The translations under genes and the position numbers were made by a program. From an uncultured Spartobacteria bacterium (GTDB lineage: Bacteria > Verrucomicrobiota > Verrucomicrobiia > Chthoniobacterales > Chthoniobacteraceae), in the NCBI GenBank assembly GCA_903919125.1, contig CAIXGS010000028.1, forward strand, positions 17,584 to 81,583: a stretch of DNA of 64,000 bases. The letters are read 5' to 3'. The notes beneath the pieces were generated by a model. It saw only the letters and a program-made list of their open reading frames with translations. It was not told the origin of the DNA and ran no database searches. Below, piece by piece: positions 52,412-62,259 of this stretch; position 1 is the stretch's first letter, and each line of letters opens with the position of its first letter.

Positions 52412-53260
52412 ATGGGTATTTTTAGTCGTCCCTCTTTTTACTCGGATAAGAAGCGAGAATTGCCAACCGGGCTATGGCAGAAGTGTCCTGCGTGCTCGGA
52501 GTTGATCCACAATCTGGAATTGCAGCAAAACTTCCGAGTTTGTCCCCGCTGTGACCATCACTTCGTGCAACCGGCACTGGAGCGGATCGAGATGCTCGTG
52601 GATGAGGGCAGCTTTGAAGAACAAGACGCGAACATGATTTCGGTGGATACCTTGAAATTCATGGGCCAGGCCAGTTACACAGAGCGACTGAAGAGCTATC
52701 AAAAAAAGACCGGCTTGAAGGATGCCGTGATCACCGGATTTTGCTCCATGGAAGGCCTGCGCTTAGGCCTCGCGGTGATGGATTTCAACTTCATTGCAGC
52801 CACGATGGGCTCCGTCGTCGGCGAGAAGCTCACGCGGCTCATCGAGCGCTCAACCGCAGCCTCCCTGCCCGTGGTCATCGTCTCAGCCTCAGGCGGAGCG
52901 CGTATGTACGAGGGTGCCATCTCACTGATGCAGATGGCGAAAACCTGCGGCGCGCTATCCCGACACTCCATCCAACGCCTCCCGTATATCTCCGTGATGA
53001 CCCATCCCACCACAGGCGGGGTAAGTGCGAGTTTTGCCACGGTGGGAGACATTAATCTTGCCGAGCCTAGGGCGATGATCGGCTTTGCCGGGCCGAGAGT
53101 GATTAAAGAAACCACGCATCAGGATTTGCCCCACGGGTTTCAGACCGCCGAGTTTTTGAGGGATCGCGGGTTGGTGGATCAGATTGTGCACCGAAAACAG
53201 ATGCGTGAGACCCTGCATAAACTTCTGAAGTATTTGACGGTAGCGAAACCAGAGCGTTGA
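52412..53260 (+). CDS. accD: Acetyl-CoA carboxylase carboxyltransferase subunit beta
   Basis: This 282-residue protein starts with a zinc ribbon (C25-x2-C28 and C44-x2-C47). The crotonase-like carboxyltransferase fold carries the AccD blocks MGQASYTERLKSYQKKTGL, VVIVSASGGARMYEGAISLMQMAKT and LPYISVMTHPTTGGVSASFA, then GFAGPRVIKETTHQDLP. With AccA it transfers CO2 from biotin to acetyl-CoA to form malonyl-CoA, the first step of fatty acid synthesis. Its stop overlaps the folC start (TTGA), the common accD-folC arrangement. Confidence 0.97.
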   Translation: MGIFSRPSFYSDKKRELPTGLWQKCPACSELIHNLELQQNFRVCPRCDHHFVQPALERIEMLVDEGSFEEQDANMISVDTLKFMGQASYTERLKSYQKKTGLKDAVITGFCSMEGLRLGLAVMDFNFIAATMGSVVGEKLTRLIERSTAASLPVVIVSASGGARMYEGAISLMQMAKTCGALSRHSIQRLPYISVMTHPTTGGVSASFATVGDINLAEPRAMIGFAGPRVIKETTHQDLPHGFQTAEFLRDRGLVDQIVHRKQMRETLHKLLKYLTVAKPER

Positions 53261-54486
53261 AGACGCAAATTTCTCTTCCGGAAGCAGTTGCCTGGCTTTA
53301 TAGCACGCAACAGTTCGGCATAAAGCTTGGTTTGGCGGGAATGCATCGCCTTGCGCGAGCCATGGGCGTGGTGCTTGAGGGACCTCGCGCCTTGAAGTTC
53401 ATTCATGTGGCTGGGACCAACGGTAAGGGCTCGACCTGCGCTATGATTGCCAACATCTGTCACGCTCAAGGCTGGCGTACGGGCCTGTATACCTCCCCCC
53501 ACTTGCTTTCTCTGAAAGAACGTTTTCAGATAAACGGCGAGTGCATTCCAGAGTCTGTTTTGTGTGAGGAACTCAATCGGATTCGCGAACAGGTCGTGGA
53601 TTGGGAGCAGCACCCCACGTTTTTTGAAATTGTAACCGTGCTGGCTTTGCGTTGGTTTCAACAAGAAAGCGTGGAAGTTGTAGTCCTCGAAACAGGCATG
53701 GGAGGCCGCTTGGACGCGACAAACATCGTCACGCCGCTGGTGAGCGTCCTGACTCCTATCGGACTAGATCATCAGCAGCATCTCGGTGAGTCCCTCGCTC
53801 TGATTGCGGAGGAAAAAGCAGGGATTTTTAAACCCGGTATCCCCGTAATTAGCGCCTTGCAGGAGGAAGAAGCACTTGCCGTGTTTAGGGATAAGGCGCG
53901 GCGACTGGGCTGCTCGCTTGAAGTTGTTGAGCAGCCATGGACAGAAAGCGCAGTGGCCCTGAAGGGCGAAGCACAACGCTGGAATGCAGCTCTCGCCATC
54001 GCAGCCCTTCGCGCCGCCGGACTAGCCATAACTCCCGCCGCGATCGAGAAGGGCTTGTCCAGCGTTCGATGGCCCGGCCGGTTTGAGAAAGTGGACAACA
54101 ACCTAGTCCTCGATGGCGCCCACAACCCACACGCCGCCAGAGAGCTATGTGAAACATGGCAGACGACTTTTCCCGGTGAACGCGCCGAGCTCATATTCGG
54201 CGCCTTGCAGGATAAAGACGTCCGCGGTCTGCTAAACGTCCTTGCCCCGATCATCGGGACGTTGACCCTCGTCCCGATCACCAATCCGCGCGCCCTGACG
54301 GTGGAACAACTGCATGAAATTGCCTTGGAACACTTCCCTGCCGTGCCGCGTTCGACGGCGGCCTCTCTGGAGGAGGCACTCGAAAGGCCTGCGCAGTTGC
54401 GCCGCCTCGTCTGCGGTTCGCTTTATCTGGTGGGCGAGGCCATCGGCCTATTGCAAGGCCATACGCCAGAACGAAGTGCCCAATAA
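53257..54486 (+). CDS. folC: Folylpolyglutamate/dihydrofolate synthase
   Basis: This 409-residue Mur-ligase family protein has the ATP-binding loop GTNGKGST (53-60), the folate-site region YTSPHLLSLKERFQINGE, the downstream GLDHQQHLG block and the C-terminal domain motif LVLDGAHNPHAAREL. It adds glutamate to dihydropteroate and/or folates. The start is a TTG that overlaps the accD stop by 4 bases, indicating translational coupling. Confidence 0.95.
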   Translation: MKTQISLPEAVAWLYSTQQFGIKLGLAGMHRLARAMGVVLEGPRALKFIHVAGTNGKGSTCAMIANICHAQGWRTGLYTSPHLLSLKERFQINGECIPESVLCEELNRIREQVVDWEQHPTFFEIVTVLALRWFQQESVEVVVLETGMGGRLDATNIVTPLVSVLTPIGLDHQQHLGESLALIAEEKAGIFKPGIPVISALQEEEALAVFRDKARRLGCSLEVVEQPWTESAVALKGEAQRWNAALAIAALRAAGLAITPAAIEKGLSSVRWPGRFEKVDNNLVLDGAHNPHAARELCETWQTTFPGERAELIFGALQDKDVRGLLNVLAPIIGTLTLVPITNPRALTVEQLHEIALEHFPAVPRSTAASLEEALERPAQLRRLVCGSLYLVGEAIGLLQGHTPERSAQ

Positions 54487-54706
54487 AGTCTGACAACTTT
54501 TGTGCCGTCCAAAGGCATCGCGTCTCATCGTTTCGTATGACGTCTTGCCACCCCTTATCTACCCGTTCAAAAAGCGCGTCAGTTCGTCACATTTAACGAA
54601 GGCACACAGCCACGCGCTCGTCCCTTAGACACGTATAACTCATAGCGTGTGGAAAAAGTTTCCTCTGAATTTTTGCTTTTTCTCAGCAAGGTTTGAAAAT
54701 CGTCTT

Positions 54707-56005
54707 ATGTTACACACCGTTATGTGTGTGCCGCTTGCCGCAGTTCGCATTCTTCTTTTAGAAGACTCCGATATGGATGCTCTCCTTATCGAGGAGGAAC
54801 TGCGCCGAGCCGAAGTTCGCTATTCTCTTAGGCGAGCCCAAACCCGAGCGGAATTTGAAGCCGCACTCTGTGAGTTTCATCCTCAAATTGTTTTCGCAGA
54901 CTACATGCTCCCCATTTTTGACGGCGCGGCTGCCCTTTCCCTCATGCAAAGTGATTATCCAGAGATTCCTGTCATTATCATTTCAGGGGCAGTGGGGGAG
55001 GAAACTGCCGTAGAGCTCCTCAAGGCTGGAGCCACGGATTTTATCCTGAAAAGCAGGCTCTTCCGACTGGAACCGGCCTTACGAAGGGCTCTTCGAGAGG
55101 TAGCTGAGCACGTGGCACTTGCGGAGGCACAAGCCGCACTTTCCTCGTGCAACATGGATCTAGAAAAGCGTGTACTCGATAGAACGCTCGAACTGAGCCA
55201 CAAGAACGCAATCATGGAAGATGACCTTAAAATGGCGCACGAGTTGCAAGTGGCGCTGCTTCCATCACGTTTTCCGACGATCCCGAGGGGCTGCCCACCG
55301 GAGAAAAGCGCCGTTCGTATTTGTAGCCATTACCGTTCCACGCACCTCGTAGGTGGAGACTGCTTTAATGTGCTCCAAGTTTCGGATTCAGCGCTCAGCG
55401 TGTTGATTTTTGATGTGATGGGGCACGGAGTCCGCGCAGCCCTCGTCACAGCGATGCTTAGAGCCCTCGAAGAACAGTTGGGCGAGAAAGCAGAGGATCC
55501 CGCTCTCCTTCTATCCGAAATGAATAGGGCGCTTTGCCATATCTTTAAGGGCACCGATGACGTCGTTTTTGCCTCCGCGTGCTGTCTCACCGTGGATGTC
55601 GAACGCGGAACGGTTACCTTTGCCAATGCCGGACACCCGACGCCTTTCTTAGTGCATCATGCCCTAAACAGCGTGGAGCCGCTGCGCTCACTCGCCAAAG
55701 ATCGCGGGCCGGCGCTGGGAATTTTTGAGGAGGCCACCTACGCCAACCACACTCAAGCACTCGCGACGGACGACATAATTTTGCTCTTCACCGACGGTTT
55801 GTTTGAGGTGGAAAACGATAAGGAAGAGCTATTTAATGAATCACTCCTTCTCGAGACAGTTGCACACCACACCGATTTGGAGCCCGAACGTCTCCTACAC
55901 GCTGTGGTGGCGGACGTCGAACGGTTCACGGGGGGCAACGCCTTTTCGGACGACGTCTGCGTGGTCGGTGTCCATATCGCGCATTTGCCCTGCAACGCAG
56001 CGTAG
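54707..56005 (+). CDS. Response regulator with PP2C/SpoIIE-type phosphatase output
   Basis: From the ATG at 54707 the protein has 432 residues (a GTG at 54647 would add 20). A receiver domain (about 13-130) contains LLLEDSDMD and the phospho-acceptor Asp65 in FADYMLPIFDG. A coiled-coil linker follows, then a PP2C-like (RsbU) domain with VGGDCFNVLQVSDSALSVLI, FDVMGHGVRAALVT, FANAGHPTPF and DDIILLFTDGLFEVEN. Such proteins dephosphorylate anti-sigma-factor antagonists. No partner-switch gene is adjacent, so its target is unknown. Confidence 0.9.
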   Translation: MLHTVMCVPLAAVRILLLEDSDMDALLIEEELRRAEVRYSLRRAQTRAEFEAALCEFHPQIVFADYMLPIFDGAAALSLMQSDYPEIPVIIISGAVGEETAVELLKAGATDFILKSRLFRLEPALRRALREVAEHVALAEAQAALSSCNMDLEKRVLDRTLELSHKNAIMEDDLKMAHELQVALLPSRFPTIPRGCPPEKSAVRICSHYRSTHLVGGDCFNVLQVSDSALSVLIFDVMGHGVRAALVTAMLRALEEQLGEKAEDPALLLSEMNRALCHIFKGTDDVVFASACCLTVDVERGTVTFANAGHPTPFLVHHALNSVEPLRSLAKDRGPALGIFEEATYANHTQALATDDIILLFTDGLFEVENDKEELFNESLLLETVAHHTDLEPERLLHAVVADVERFTGGNAFSDDVCVVGVHIAHLPCNAA

Positions 56006-56184
56006 TGCGGCTTTCTCAAACTTTTAAGGGCAAGTTGCACGACTGTTACCAAGCGTTGCCTAGAGGTGGCACGCGAAAACGCAGCCAGTGAGATCGTCAG
56101 CTTGAGAAGGGACCACCTTGGGGAGGAAATGAAACTCAACCGCGGCTTTCTTGACTGGATCCACTTCACAGCGACACTACAAAC

Positions 56185-56391
56185 ATGACACTTACAGCCG
56201 TTCTCATTCCTGCCGAAGAAGGTGGCTTCATCGCCTTTAATCCAGAAACAGGCACCACAACCCAAGGTGAGTCAGTACCTGAGGCGATTGCAAATCTACA
56301 AGAAGCCACTGAGCTTTATTTAGAGGAATTCCCGTTAACGCACTGTGGACAACCACTTTTGACCACTTTTGAGGTTACCGCACATGCCTAA
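56185..56391 (+). CDS. hicB: HicB-like antitoxin (short form)
   Basis: This 68-residue protein of the HicB type has an N-terminal beta-rich fold MTLTAVLIPAEEGGFIAFNP, then a TTTQGESVPEAIANLQEATE helix. No C-terminal DNA-binding ribbon-helix-helix is visible, so it is the short form. It overlaps the next gene by 8 bases. HicB proteins inhibit the HicA RNA nuclease. Confidence 0.82.
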   Translation: MTLTAVLIPAEEGGFIAFNPETGTTTQGESVPEAIANLQEATELYLEEFPLTHCGQPLLTTFEVTAHA

Positions 56392-56599
56392 ACTTCCTCA
56401 TGTTTCGGGAGTTGAAGCTGTTCGAGCCCTTCAGCGCCTTGGCTTCGAAATGATCCGCCAAAAAGGCAGCCACATCGTGATGCGTCGTGGACCGTCGGGG
56501 TGCATTGTCCCAAACCATCGCGAAGTCAAAATCGGCACTCTCGCCGGCGTGCTTAGACAAGCTGGCATTTCGGCGGACGAATTCATCGCGGCACTTTAA
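56384..56599 (+). CDS. hicA: HicA-like mRNA interferase toxin
   Basis: This 71-residue protein runs from the ATG at 56384. It has the HicA dsRBD-like fold: LPHVSGVEAVRALQRLGFEM, then IRQKGSHIVMRRGP with the key catalytic His in GSH, then VPNHREVKIGTLAGVLRQAG and ISADEF. HicA cuts mRNA and is blocked by HicB. A TTG at 56369 would give 5 more residues; the ATG is preferred. The order antitoxin-toxin here is hicB first, the less common order. Confidence 0.9.
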   Translation: MPKLPHVSGVEAVRALQRLGFEMIRQKGSHIVMRRGPSGCIVPNHREVKIGTLAGVLRQAGISADEFIAAL

Positions 56600-56808
56600 A
56601 TACAGTTAAAGCATGGCCTTCTGGATAGAAAAGTCCTGCCATAGATTCCGTGAATCCACCGCAGCCGCGTAACTAAGCGCCTCAGCGAACGCTCGGGCGT
56701 TCCTAGTGTGGCAGACTTAACGCGAAATTTCCGCGAATCGGCCCGCGTTCACTAGACCGAAGTGATAGCCTCCCTCACAGGCCGCCGCCCTCCCCAAATG
56801 CCGTCCAG

Positions 56809-57579
56809 ATGTCGAAAACGCTGCTCGCCTTAATCCTCAGCCCTGCGCGATTGCTCCAAACCAGTCTTGCTACACTCGGTTTCTTGCTGTCCCTGCCTGC
56901 GATTCAAGCGCAAGAAGTCCGAGTCGAAGAGCGTCCTCCTGCCATGGTGAAAATGAGCCCAGGCGTCTACCAGTTGGGCAAAATGCGATTGGACAAAGGG
57001 ACACGCAGCCTCTCTTTTCCCGCGACAGTCAACATGGAGGACGGTCCCATTGAATACCTGCTGGTGGCAGCACATGGATCGACCCATGAAAGTCTTCTTT
57101 GCACGGACGTCCACGCGAGCGACATCCATTTCGCGATGCTTTTGCTTGGAGCTAAAGGCGCTCCCGCCACAAACCCACAGACCGGACAACCCCCTGCCAC
57201 CGCTCGTGTTGATGCGGATTCTCTGAGAAACGCACCCAAGCCGCAGGGTGATTCCATTCAAATCATCGTCAAATGGCTCGAAGACAACCAAGAAAAGACC
57301 GCTCACATCGAGGACTGGTTGTTTAATTCCGACACCCAAAAGGCAGGGGAGCGCGGCCCATGGATCTACTCGGGCTCCATGCTTTTGGGCTCTACGTTTT
57401 TAGCCCAAGCCGAAGGCAATCTGGCCGCCGTGGTCCTCAACTCCTCCGCGCTGATCAACAATCCCCGAACCGGAAACAACAACGATAAGATATGGTTCGT
57501 CCACAAAAATGCAGTTGCCCGCCAGGGTAGCGTGGTCGAACTCACGATCTCTCTTTCCAGTCCGAGTCCCCAAAAATGA
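56809..57579 (+). CDS. Secreted YdjY-domain protein
   Basis: This 256-residue protein has a signal peptide ending around AIQAQ (residue 36). The mature part carries the YdjY-type signature VAAHGSTHESLLCTDVHASD, then IHFAMLLLGAKGAPATNPQTG, with a long domain ending near residue 250. YdjY domains are found in secreted proteins of PVC and Bacteroidota, and their biochemical role is unknown. It ends one base before the next gene starts, so the two form a tight pair. Confidence 0.75.
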   Translation: MSKTLLALILSPARLLQTSLATLGFLLSLPAIQAQEVRVEERPPAMVKMSPGVYQLGKMRLDKGTRSLSFPATVNMEDGPIEYLLVAAHGSTHESLLCTDVHASDIHFAMLLLGAKGAPATNPQTGQPPATARVDADSLRNAPKPQGDSIQIIVKWLEDNQEKTAHIEDWLFNSDTQKAGERGPWIYSGSMLLGSTFLAQAEGNLAAVVLNSSALINNPRTGNNNDKIWFVHKNAVARQGSVVELTISLSSPSPQK

Positions 57580-57580
57580 G

Positions 57581-58726
57581 ATGAAAATAGCCTCTGTAAT
57601 TCTGGCCGTGAGCACTCTCTGCGCGGCACCCATTGCCTCCGCTCAAAGAGTGCTGGAGCGGCCCGAAAACATCTCCTTAGAGAACGAAGTCCAGTTGGGC
57701 ATCGCCCGAGGACTGGCGTACCTCAAAACCCAACAGAAACCAGAAGGTCACTGGTCCAACGAGGAGCATCCGGCCCTTACGGCCCTGCCCCTGATGGCCT
57801 TTCATCAAGACCCCCAAGGGACTTATCGGGCCGGCAAACAGGAGTTTCTACAGCGCGGCTACCGTTTTATCCGTTCGAACGCGCAGGCAGACGGTGGCAT
57901 CTACGTGCGAGGCCTTTCCAACTACAATACCGCGCTCTCTCTCGTGGCCTTGCTCCACGCGGGCCTTCCGCAGGACGAGGCGCTCGTCACAAAGGCACGC
58001 GCCTTTCTCATCAGCCAACAAGCCAAGGGCATGCTCAACGAATCGCTCGATGGTGGAATCGGCTACGGTCCCAACGGAGTCAGCCCAAAGCGCCAACACC
58101 CAGACCTCGATAACACGCTCGTTTCCCTTGAGGCGCTGCGCACTTATCAAGCAACGCATCCCACCGCAGAAACCAGCGCAAAAGACGATTTGGATTGGAA
58201 CGCCGCCATTGAGTTTATCAGCCGAACCCAAAACCTTCCCGCCACCAATCCGAAGTCCAGTCTGGCGGAAGCGGATAAAGGCGGCTTTGTGTACTATCCG
58301 GGCTTCAGTAACGCGGATCCTTCAGAGGGACCACGAACGCTTCGGAGCTACGGCAGCATGAGTTATGCGGGCCTGCTGAGTTTCATTTTTGCCGACCTCA
58401 AACACGACGATCCCAGAGTCGTTGCGGCCGTGGAGTGGCTCTCTAAGAGCTATACCGTGGATGAAAATCCCGGCATGGGGCAGGCTGGTCTCTACTATTA
58501 TTATCATCTGATGAGCAAGGGCCTCACCGCCGCTCGGATCTCCCAACTGCAACTCGCCAACGGCAAAACAGTCGCGTGGGTCCCGATCCTTGCCAGAAAA
58601 ATCCTCGACCTCCAAAAGGGCGACGGTTCCTGGGCCAACGAAACCGGACGCTGGATGGAAAAAGATCCCGTTCTGGCCACCTGCTATTGTGTGCTTTCGC
58701 TGGAAATTCTGGCGAACCAACTTTGA
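57581..58726 (+). CDS. Secreted prenyltransferase/squalene-cyclase-like protein
   Basis: This 381-residue protein runs from the ATG at 57581 (1 base after the previous stop), with a signal peptide ending IASAQ. It has repeated alpha/alpha-barrel blocks of the terpenoid-cyclase/prenyltransferase kind (GLAYLKTQQKPEGHWSNEEHP, ADGGIYVRGLSNYNTALSL, and later DLQKGDGSWANETGRW). Such secreted cyclase-fold proteins of PVC bacteria have no proven enzyme activity, and the DxDD motif of true squalene cyclases is not seen. The partner YdjY gene suggests a shared envelope role (inference). Confidence 0.78.
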   Translation: MKIASVILAVSTLCAAPIASAQRVLERPENISLENEVQLGIARGLAYLKTQQKPEGHWSNEEHPALTALPLMAFHQDPQGTYRAGKQEFLQRGYRFIRSNAQADGGIYVRGLSNYNTALSLVALLHAGLPQDEALVTKARAFLISQQAKGMLNESLDGGIGYGPNGVSPKRQHPDLDNTLVSLEALRTYQATHPTAETSAKDDLDWNAAIEFISRTQNLPATNPKSSLAEADKGGFVYYPGFSNADPSEGPRTLRSYGSMSYAGLLSFIFADLKHDDPRVVAAVEWLSKSYTVDENPGMGQAGLYYYYHLMSKGLTAARISQLQLANGKTVAWVPILARKILDLQKGDGSWANETGRWMEKDPVLATCYCVLSLEILANQL

Positions 58727-58781
58727 AGTCACGCGGGAGTTTGAAAGCCACGGCGCCGTCTCCCAAAAGCTTCGGGCTTCT

Positions 58782-60893
58782 TTAGAACTCCCAACGTACG
58801 CCCGTTTTCCAGGACCGCGGATTGGTAATACTAATGGTGCCGTCGGGATCTCTGCGCGTTTGAATTTCCTTATTGGCAAGATTCTCGACGCCCAAAAACC
58901 ACTCGCAACCCTTACCCAGCTCTCGGGTTACCAACGCATTAAAAGAGGCGTATCCAGCAAGGCGCCGCTGATTTTGGTCATCGTCAAATTGCCCGCTGGC
59001 GAAGCTTGCGCCAAGCTGCCAGCGCCATTTGGGCCACTCGCCTTTCAGTGTCAGCGAGGCCACATCACTGGGCATCTGCGCGGGAATGAGCCCCTCCAAA
59101 CTACGTTGCACGGCTGCCCTGCGAACACGGGCCGTAGAGTGCAGCCAGCGAGTTTCCAGCTTCATCCCAAAAGGCAGCGTCGCATCAGCTCCCGCCTCGC
59201 AACCGAAAATCCGAATCGCGTCCAAGTTTTCCCTCCTTGCCCCGATCACGCCCGCGCGAAGGACACCCCAATCAGGGTAACTGCCCGGGCCCACGACTTC
59301 CGAGACGTTTGCCACAGCGTCGCGAAGTTCGTTGAAAAAGACTCGCGTCTTCAGGGTAAGCCGCGCGTTGGGATGCCAAAGCAGACCCGCTTCGGAGCCC
59401 AGTAACGTTTCGCTTCGCAAATTTGGGTTGGCAAGGGTGAGCGTGTTGCCCAGTTGATAGGGCCGGTATAGTTCGTTCAGTGTGGGCTGCCGATGACTGG
59501 AAAAAATGGCGGCTTCAGCCTCCAACGAGGTCCGCGGTTTCCAATGTGCCGCCAACCGGAGATCCACCGGCGCAGTTTGTCGCGCAGAATAGGTTTTGTT
59601 GGTAATCACACTTCCCGAAAACAAATCCCATTCGCGCAAACGCCCTTCCTGCTCAAAATGCAGGCCTGCACGGGCGCTGGGAGTCAGGACAAATTGAGGA
59701 AAAACCGTCCAGCGATCCTCTAGCGAGACTCCCGCATCAGTCTGGTTCCCGCCTGCCTCACGGCCCCAAGTGAATCCTGCCCCAAGGTTCCGAAAGTTTT
59801 CATGCGTGGCACCCTCGGCGATCCGTAAATCCGTACCCAAACTAAGGACGTGGTTTCCTAGCGTGGGGAAACGCAGCTTCTGGAGTAGTCCGGTTGCAGT
59901 GGAAGGCACCGCATACTGATCCAAGGTCAGGGTTTCTGAAAGGCGATTGGCTGAGATGGAAGTGAAAGTGCTGGCGAAGTCGTTGCGCTGGTGAAAGGCC
60001 GTCCATTGTCCGCTCCATTCCTCCAAAGTGCCACGATGCTCAAGCTGGAGACTGAAATCCAGCGCCTTGCTCTGATTTTGTGCAAGCGGCGTGCCATTGC
60101 CTCGCTGCTCCTGCCAGCCCTGCGTACGCAATGTCAGCGTCCAATCCCCTTCGGAATCCATAAACTGACGGACCCCCGCATCGAATCCCTGAGAGCGGCT
60201 AAATGCGTTGATATCGACCGGCCCGAGCCTGTCCTTTCGAATGACTTGGTACCCGCGAAAGTCGATCTCTTGAACTCCGCCGAAAATCCGAGTGCGACCT
60301 TGATTGGAATCCTGAGCAAACGCGAAGGCTCCCTGATGGGCGAGGCGATCGCCTGCCACGGCCTCCACAGACGCAAAGGGCGCAGCGACGAGGAATCGGG
60401 AGCGCAGGGCAACGGTGGCGCACAACGGCCCAGCGGAGGGAAGAGCGGGCCGACCATCCGGGGTGAGGGTGACGCTTGCCAAGGAAGAAACGGGAATTCG
60501 GTTCCATGAGATCCAGCCACCGAACGGGTCGTTCATCGGCACCCCATCTAGCAGAACTGCGGCGCGACTCGCCCCATTGGGACCCGTGTTACCGAGGCTC
60601 ACGCCTTGAGCCGTGGGATGGGCGATGAGACTGTCTGAACGTCGAAACAGGCTAAACCCTGGAACTTGTCGAAGTACGCCGTCGAGGGAAGTTTGCGGGG
60701 CGTCACGGAGCGTGGCGCTGTTCAGAACGCCGGTGCGCAGCGGAGTAGGGCGATCCGCGACGATCGTGATGTCGGCGGACTCTCCGGGATCCTCGTTAGG
60801 ATTAGCGCAGAGCAAGCCAATGACGGTTAGCAGAGGAAAAACTGGAAGGATCTTTCTATGCCACCCACGCTTCCGGGGGATGGATCGGCTCAT
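58782..60893 (-). CDS. TonB-dependent outer-membrane receptor
   Basis: This 703-residue protein has an N-terminal signal (about 14-30) and a plug domain with LDGVLRQVPGFSLFRRSDSL, GVSLGNTGPNGASRAAVLLD and GVPMNDPFGGWISWNRIP. A beta-barrel of about 500 residues ends in an aromatic residue (VRWEF), typical for outer-membrane insertion. The substrate is not evident. The gene follows the OprB porin by 55 bases on the same strand. The SADITIVADRPTP stretch may hold the TonB box (ITIVA). Confidence 0.88.
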   Translation of the reverse strand: MSRSIPRKRGWHRKILPVFPLLTVIGLLCANPNEDPGESADITIVADRPTPLRTGVLNSATLRDAPQTSLDGVLRQVPGFSLFRRSDSLIAHPTAQGVSLGNTGPNGASRAAVLLDGVPMNDPFGGWISWNRIPVSSLASVTLTPDGRPALPSAGPLCATVALRSRFLVAAPFASVEAVAGDRLAHQGAFAFAQDSNQGRTRIFGGVQEIDFRGYQVIRKDRLGPVDINAFSRSQGFDAGVRQFMDSEGDWTLTLRTQGWQEQRGNGTPLAQNQSKALDFSLQLEHRGTLEEWSGQWTAFHQRNDFASTFTSISANRLSETLTLDQYAVPSTATGLLQKLRFPTLGNHVLSLGTDLRIAEGATHENFRNLGAGFTWGREAGGNQTDAGVSLEDRWTVFPQFVLTPSARAGLHFEQEGRLREWDLFSGSVITNKTYSARQTAPVDLRLAAHWKPRTSLEAEAAIFSSHRQPTLNELYRPYQLGNTLTLANPNLRSETLLGSEAGLLWHPNARLTLKTRVFFNELRDAVANVSEVVGPGSYPDWGVLRAGVIGARRENLDAIRIFGCEAGADATLPFGMKLETRWLHSTARVRRAAVQRSLEGLIPAQMPSDVASLTLKGEWPKWRWQLGASFASGQFDDDQNQRRLAGYASFNALVTRELGKGCEWFLGVENLANKEIQTRRDPDGTISITNPRSWKTGVRWEF

Positions 60894-60948
60894 GATTTAA
60901 AAAAGGGGACGATTTTCCCAAGGCCCCGCTTCGCCCTGGCTCGGCCGT

Positions 60949-62259
60949 CTAGAAGTCCAGGATCGCTCGCAAACCGAGCACCCAAGCGCCGTTGTTCTTG
61001 GCTGTGCCACCGGGTTGACTGATGTATTGAAAATCAGGCTGCACCTTTAGGTAAGAGGTCACGGGGATTTGGTAAGAGAGCTCGGTGATGGCCTCGCGGC
61101 CTTTGCTTAATCCCGACGCTTGGTCAATCTGGTCGGGGCTGAACTTGTTGCGCGCGTGGGCGAGTCCCACCTTGTCTTCTTTTTGGAACACACCCGTGTA
61201 GACCAATCCGACTTGTGTCGAGTTGGACATATAACTGGTGGCTTCCGGTGCCATCGCCCCGCGCAGAAACACGGATAAGCCCTCCTTGGAATCCTTCGCT
61301 TTTTGCCAGAGCATCTGGTCGATCACGAAGTATGAAGAGGACGTATGCGAGTGCGTGTTCGTATTGCGCACGCCGCCGGTGTAGCCCACGTCCAGAAAAT
61401 CAGCGGTATGCCGCATCATCCCCAGCCGAATCGCACCGGGATACTCCCCGCCACGGCGCTCGTAACCCACTTCGCCGATGTACAAAGTGCCTTCGCTGTC
61501 GCGGAGTGCCCAATCCGTTCCATGTCGGCTGGCGTTCCCAGTTTGATTGGTGGCTGGATTCGCAAAGTCGCCAGGAGAGGGATTTCCATCATAGATCCCG
61601 CCCATGAAGTACAGGCCATGAAGCGGCTCCACTCGCAGGCGAATACCCAGAGCGCCCACCGGATAAACCGGTAGCGGCATCGGGGAAATGGGGGCGGCAG
61701 GCAAACCAAAACTGGAGTTAATCAGGAACGCGGCGGAATCCATGACCCCGAATTCATCATCGATTTTCATCTGCCCGACCTTCACGCCGACTTTGCCTTC
61801 CAGAAGCTTCTGTTCGACCCAAAAGTCCACCAGACGGTAGGAGTCGTGCGCATCGATATTCGAGTAAAGAGAGGCGTCTCCCACATAACGCGCGGAGCCG
61901 CTGGTGCCGTGGGGGTAAAGGCCGCTCATCCGGAAGGTGGCATCAGGCCACCCCGCCGCTTTTTCGAGATTCACGTCCAGTGTGAGTTTGACGAGACCGT
62001 TGAAGACGGCCCCATTCTTTTGGCCACCTCTTGGGTTCCCGAAAACTTCTGCCGTGTAACTTCCATTCAGTTCGTACCCATTCTCTTTCAAGGTGGCCCG
62101 CACCCCACCCCAATCCCCTGTGATTCCGTCGAACCCAGCTTCTTTCTTTGCGCAAGAGCCATCGTTACAGCAGGAATCACCTGCCAGCATGGAGGTTGCA
62201 AACAAGGCCGCGGAACTGACAGCCGTCAGCGTGGCAAATTTCGGGGTGGGGATGGTCAT
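60949..62259 (-). CDS. OprB-type carbohydrate-selective porin
   Basis: This 436-residue outer-membrane protein has a signal peptide near 1-26 (ATSMLAGDS), a Cys-rich patch just after it (DSCCNDGSCAKK), and the OprB domain (GDWGGVRATLKENGYELNGS, LDVNLEKAAGWPDATFRMSG, GQMKIDDEFGVMDSAAFLIN). It ends in LRAILDF with terminal Phe. OprB porins let sugars cross the outer membrane. The patch with four Cys in ten residues after the signal is unusual for OprB. It lies upstream of the TonB receptor in the same direction. Confidence 0.9.
   Translation of the reverse strand: MTIPTPKFATLTAVSSAALFATSMLAGDSCCNDGSCAKKEAGFDGITGDWGGVRATLKENGYELNGSYTAEVFGNPRGGQKNGAVFNGLVKLTLDVNLEKAAGWPDATFRMSGLYPHGTSGSARYVGDASLYSNIDAHDSYRLVDFWVEQKLLEGKVGVKVGQMKIDDEFGVMDSAAFLINSSFGLPAAPISPMPLPVYPVGALGIRLRVEPLHGLYFMGGIYDGNPSPGDFANPATNQTGNASRHGTDWALRDSEGTLYIGEVGYERRGGEYPGAIRLGMMRHTADFLDVGYTGGVRNTNTHSHTSSSYFVIDQMLWQKAKDSKEGLSVFLRGAMAPEATSYMSNSTQVGLVYTGVFQKEDKVGLAHARNKFSPDQIDQASGLSKGREAITELSYQIPVTSYLKVQPDFQYISQPGGTAKNNGAWVLGLRAILDF

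Noticed and set aside
56686..56701. GAACGC-TCGG-GCGTTC hairpin after hicA
   Set aside because: Only six base pairs, no T run; too weak to call a terminator.
58590..59405. 271-residue plus-strand frame spanning the cyclase and TonB receptor ends
   Set aside because: It is out of frame with the cyclase gene and antisense to the receptor; no family signature.
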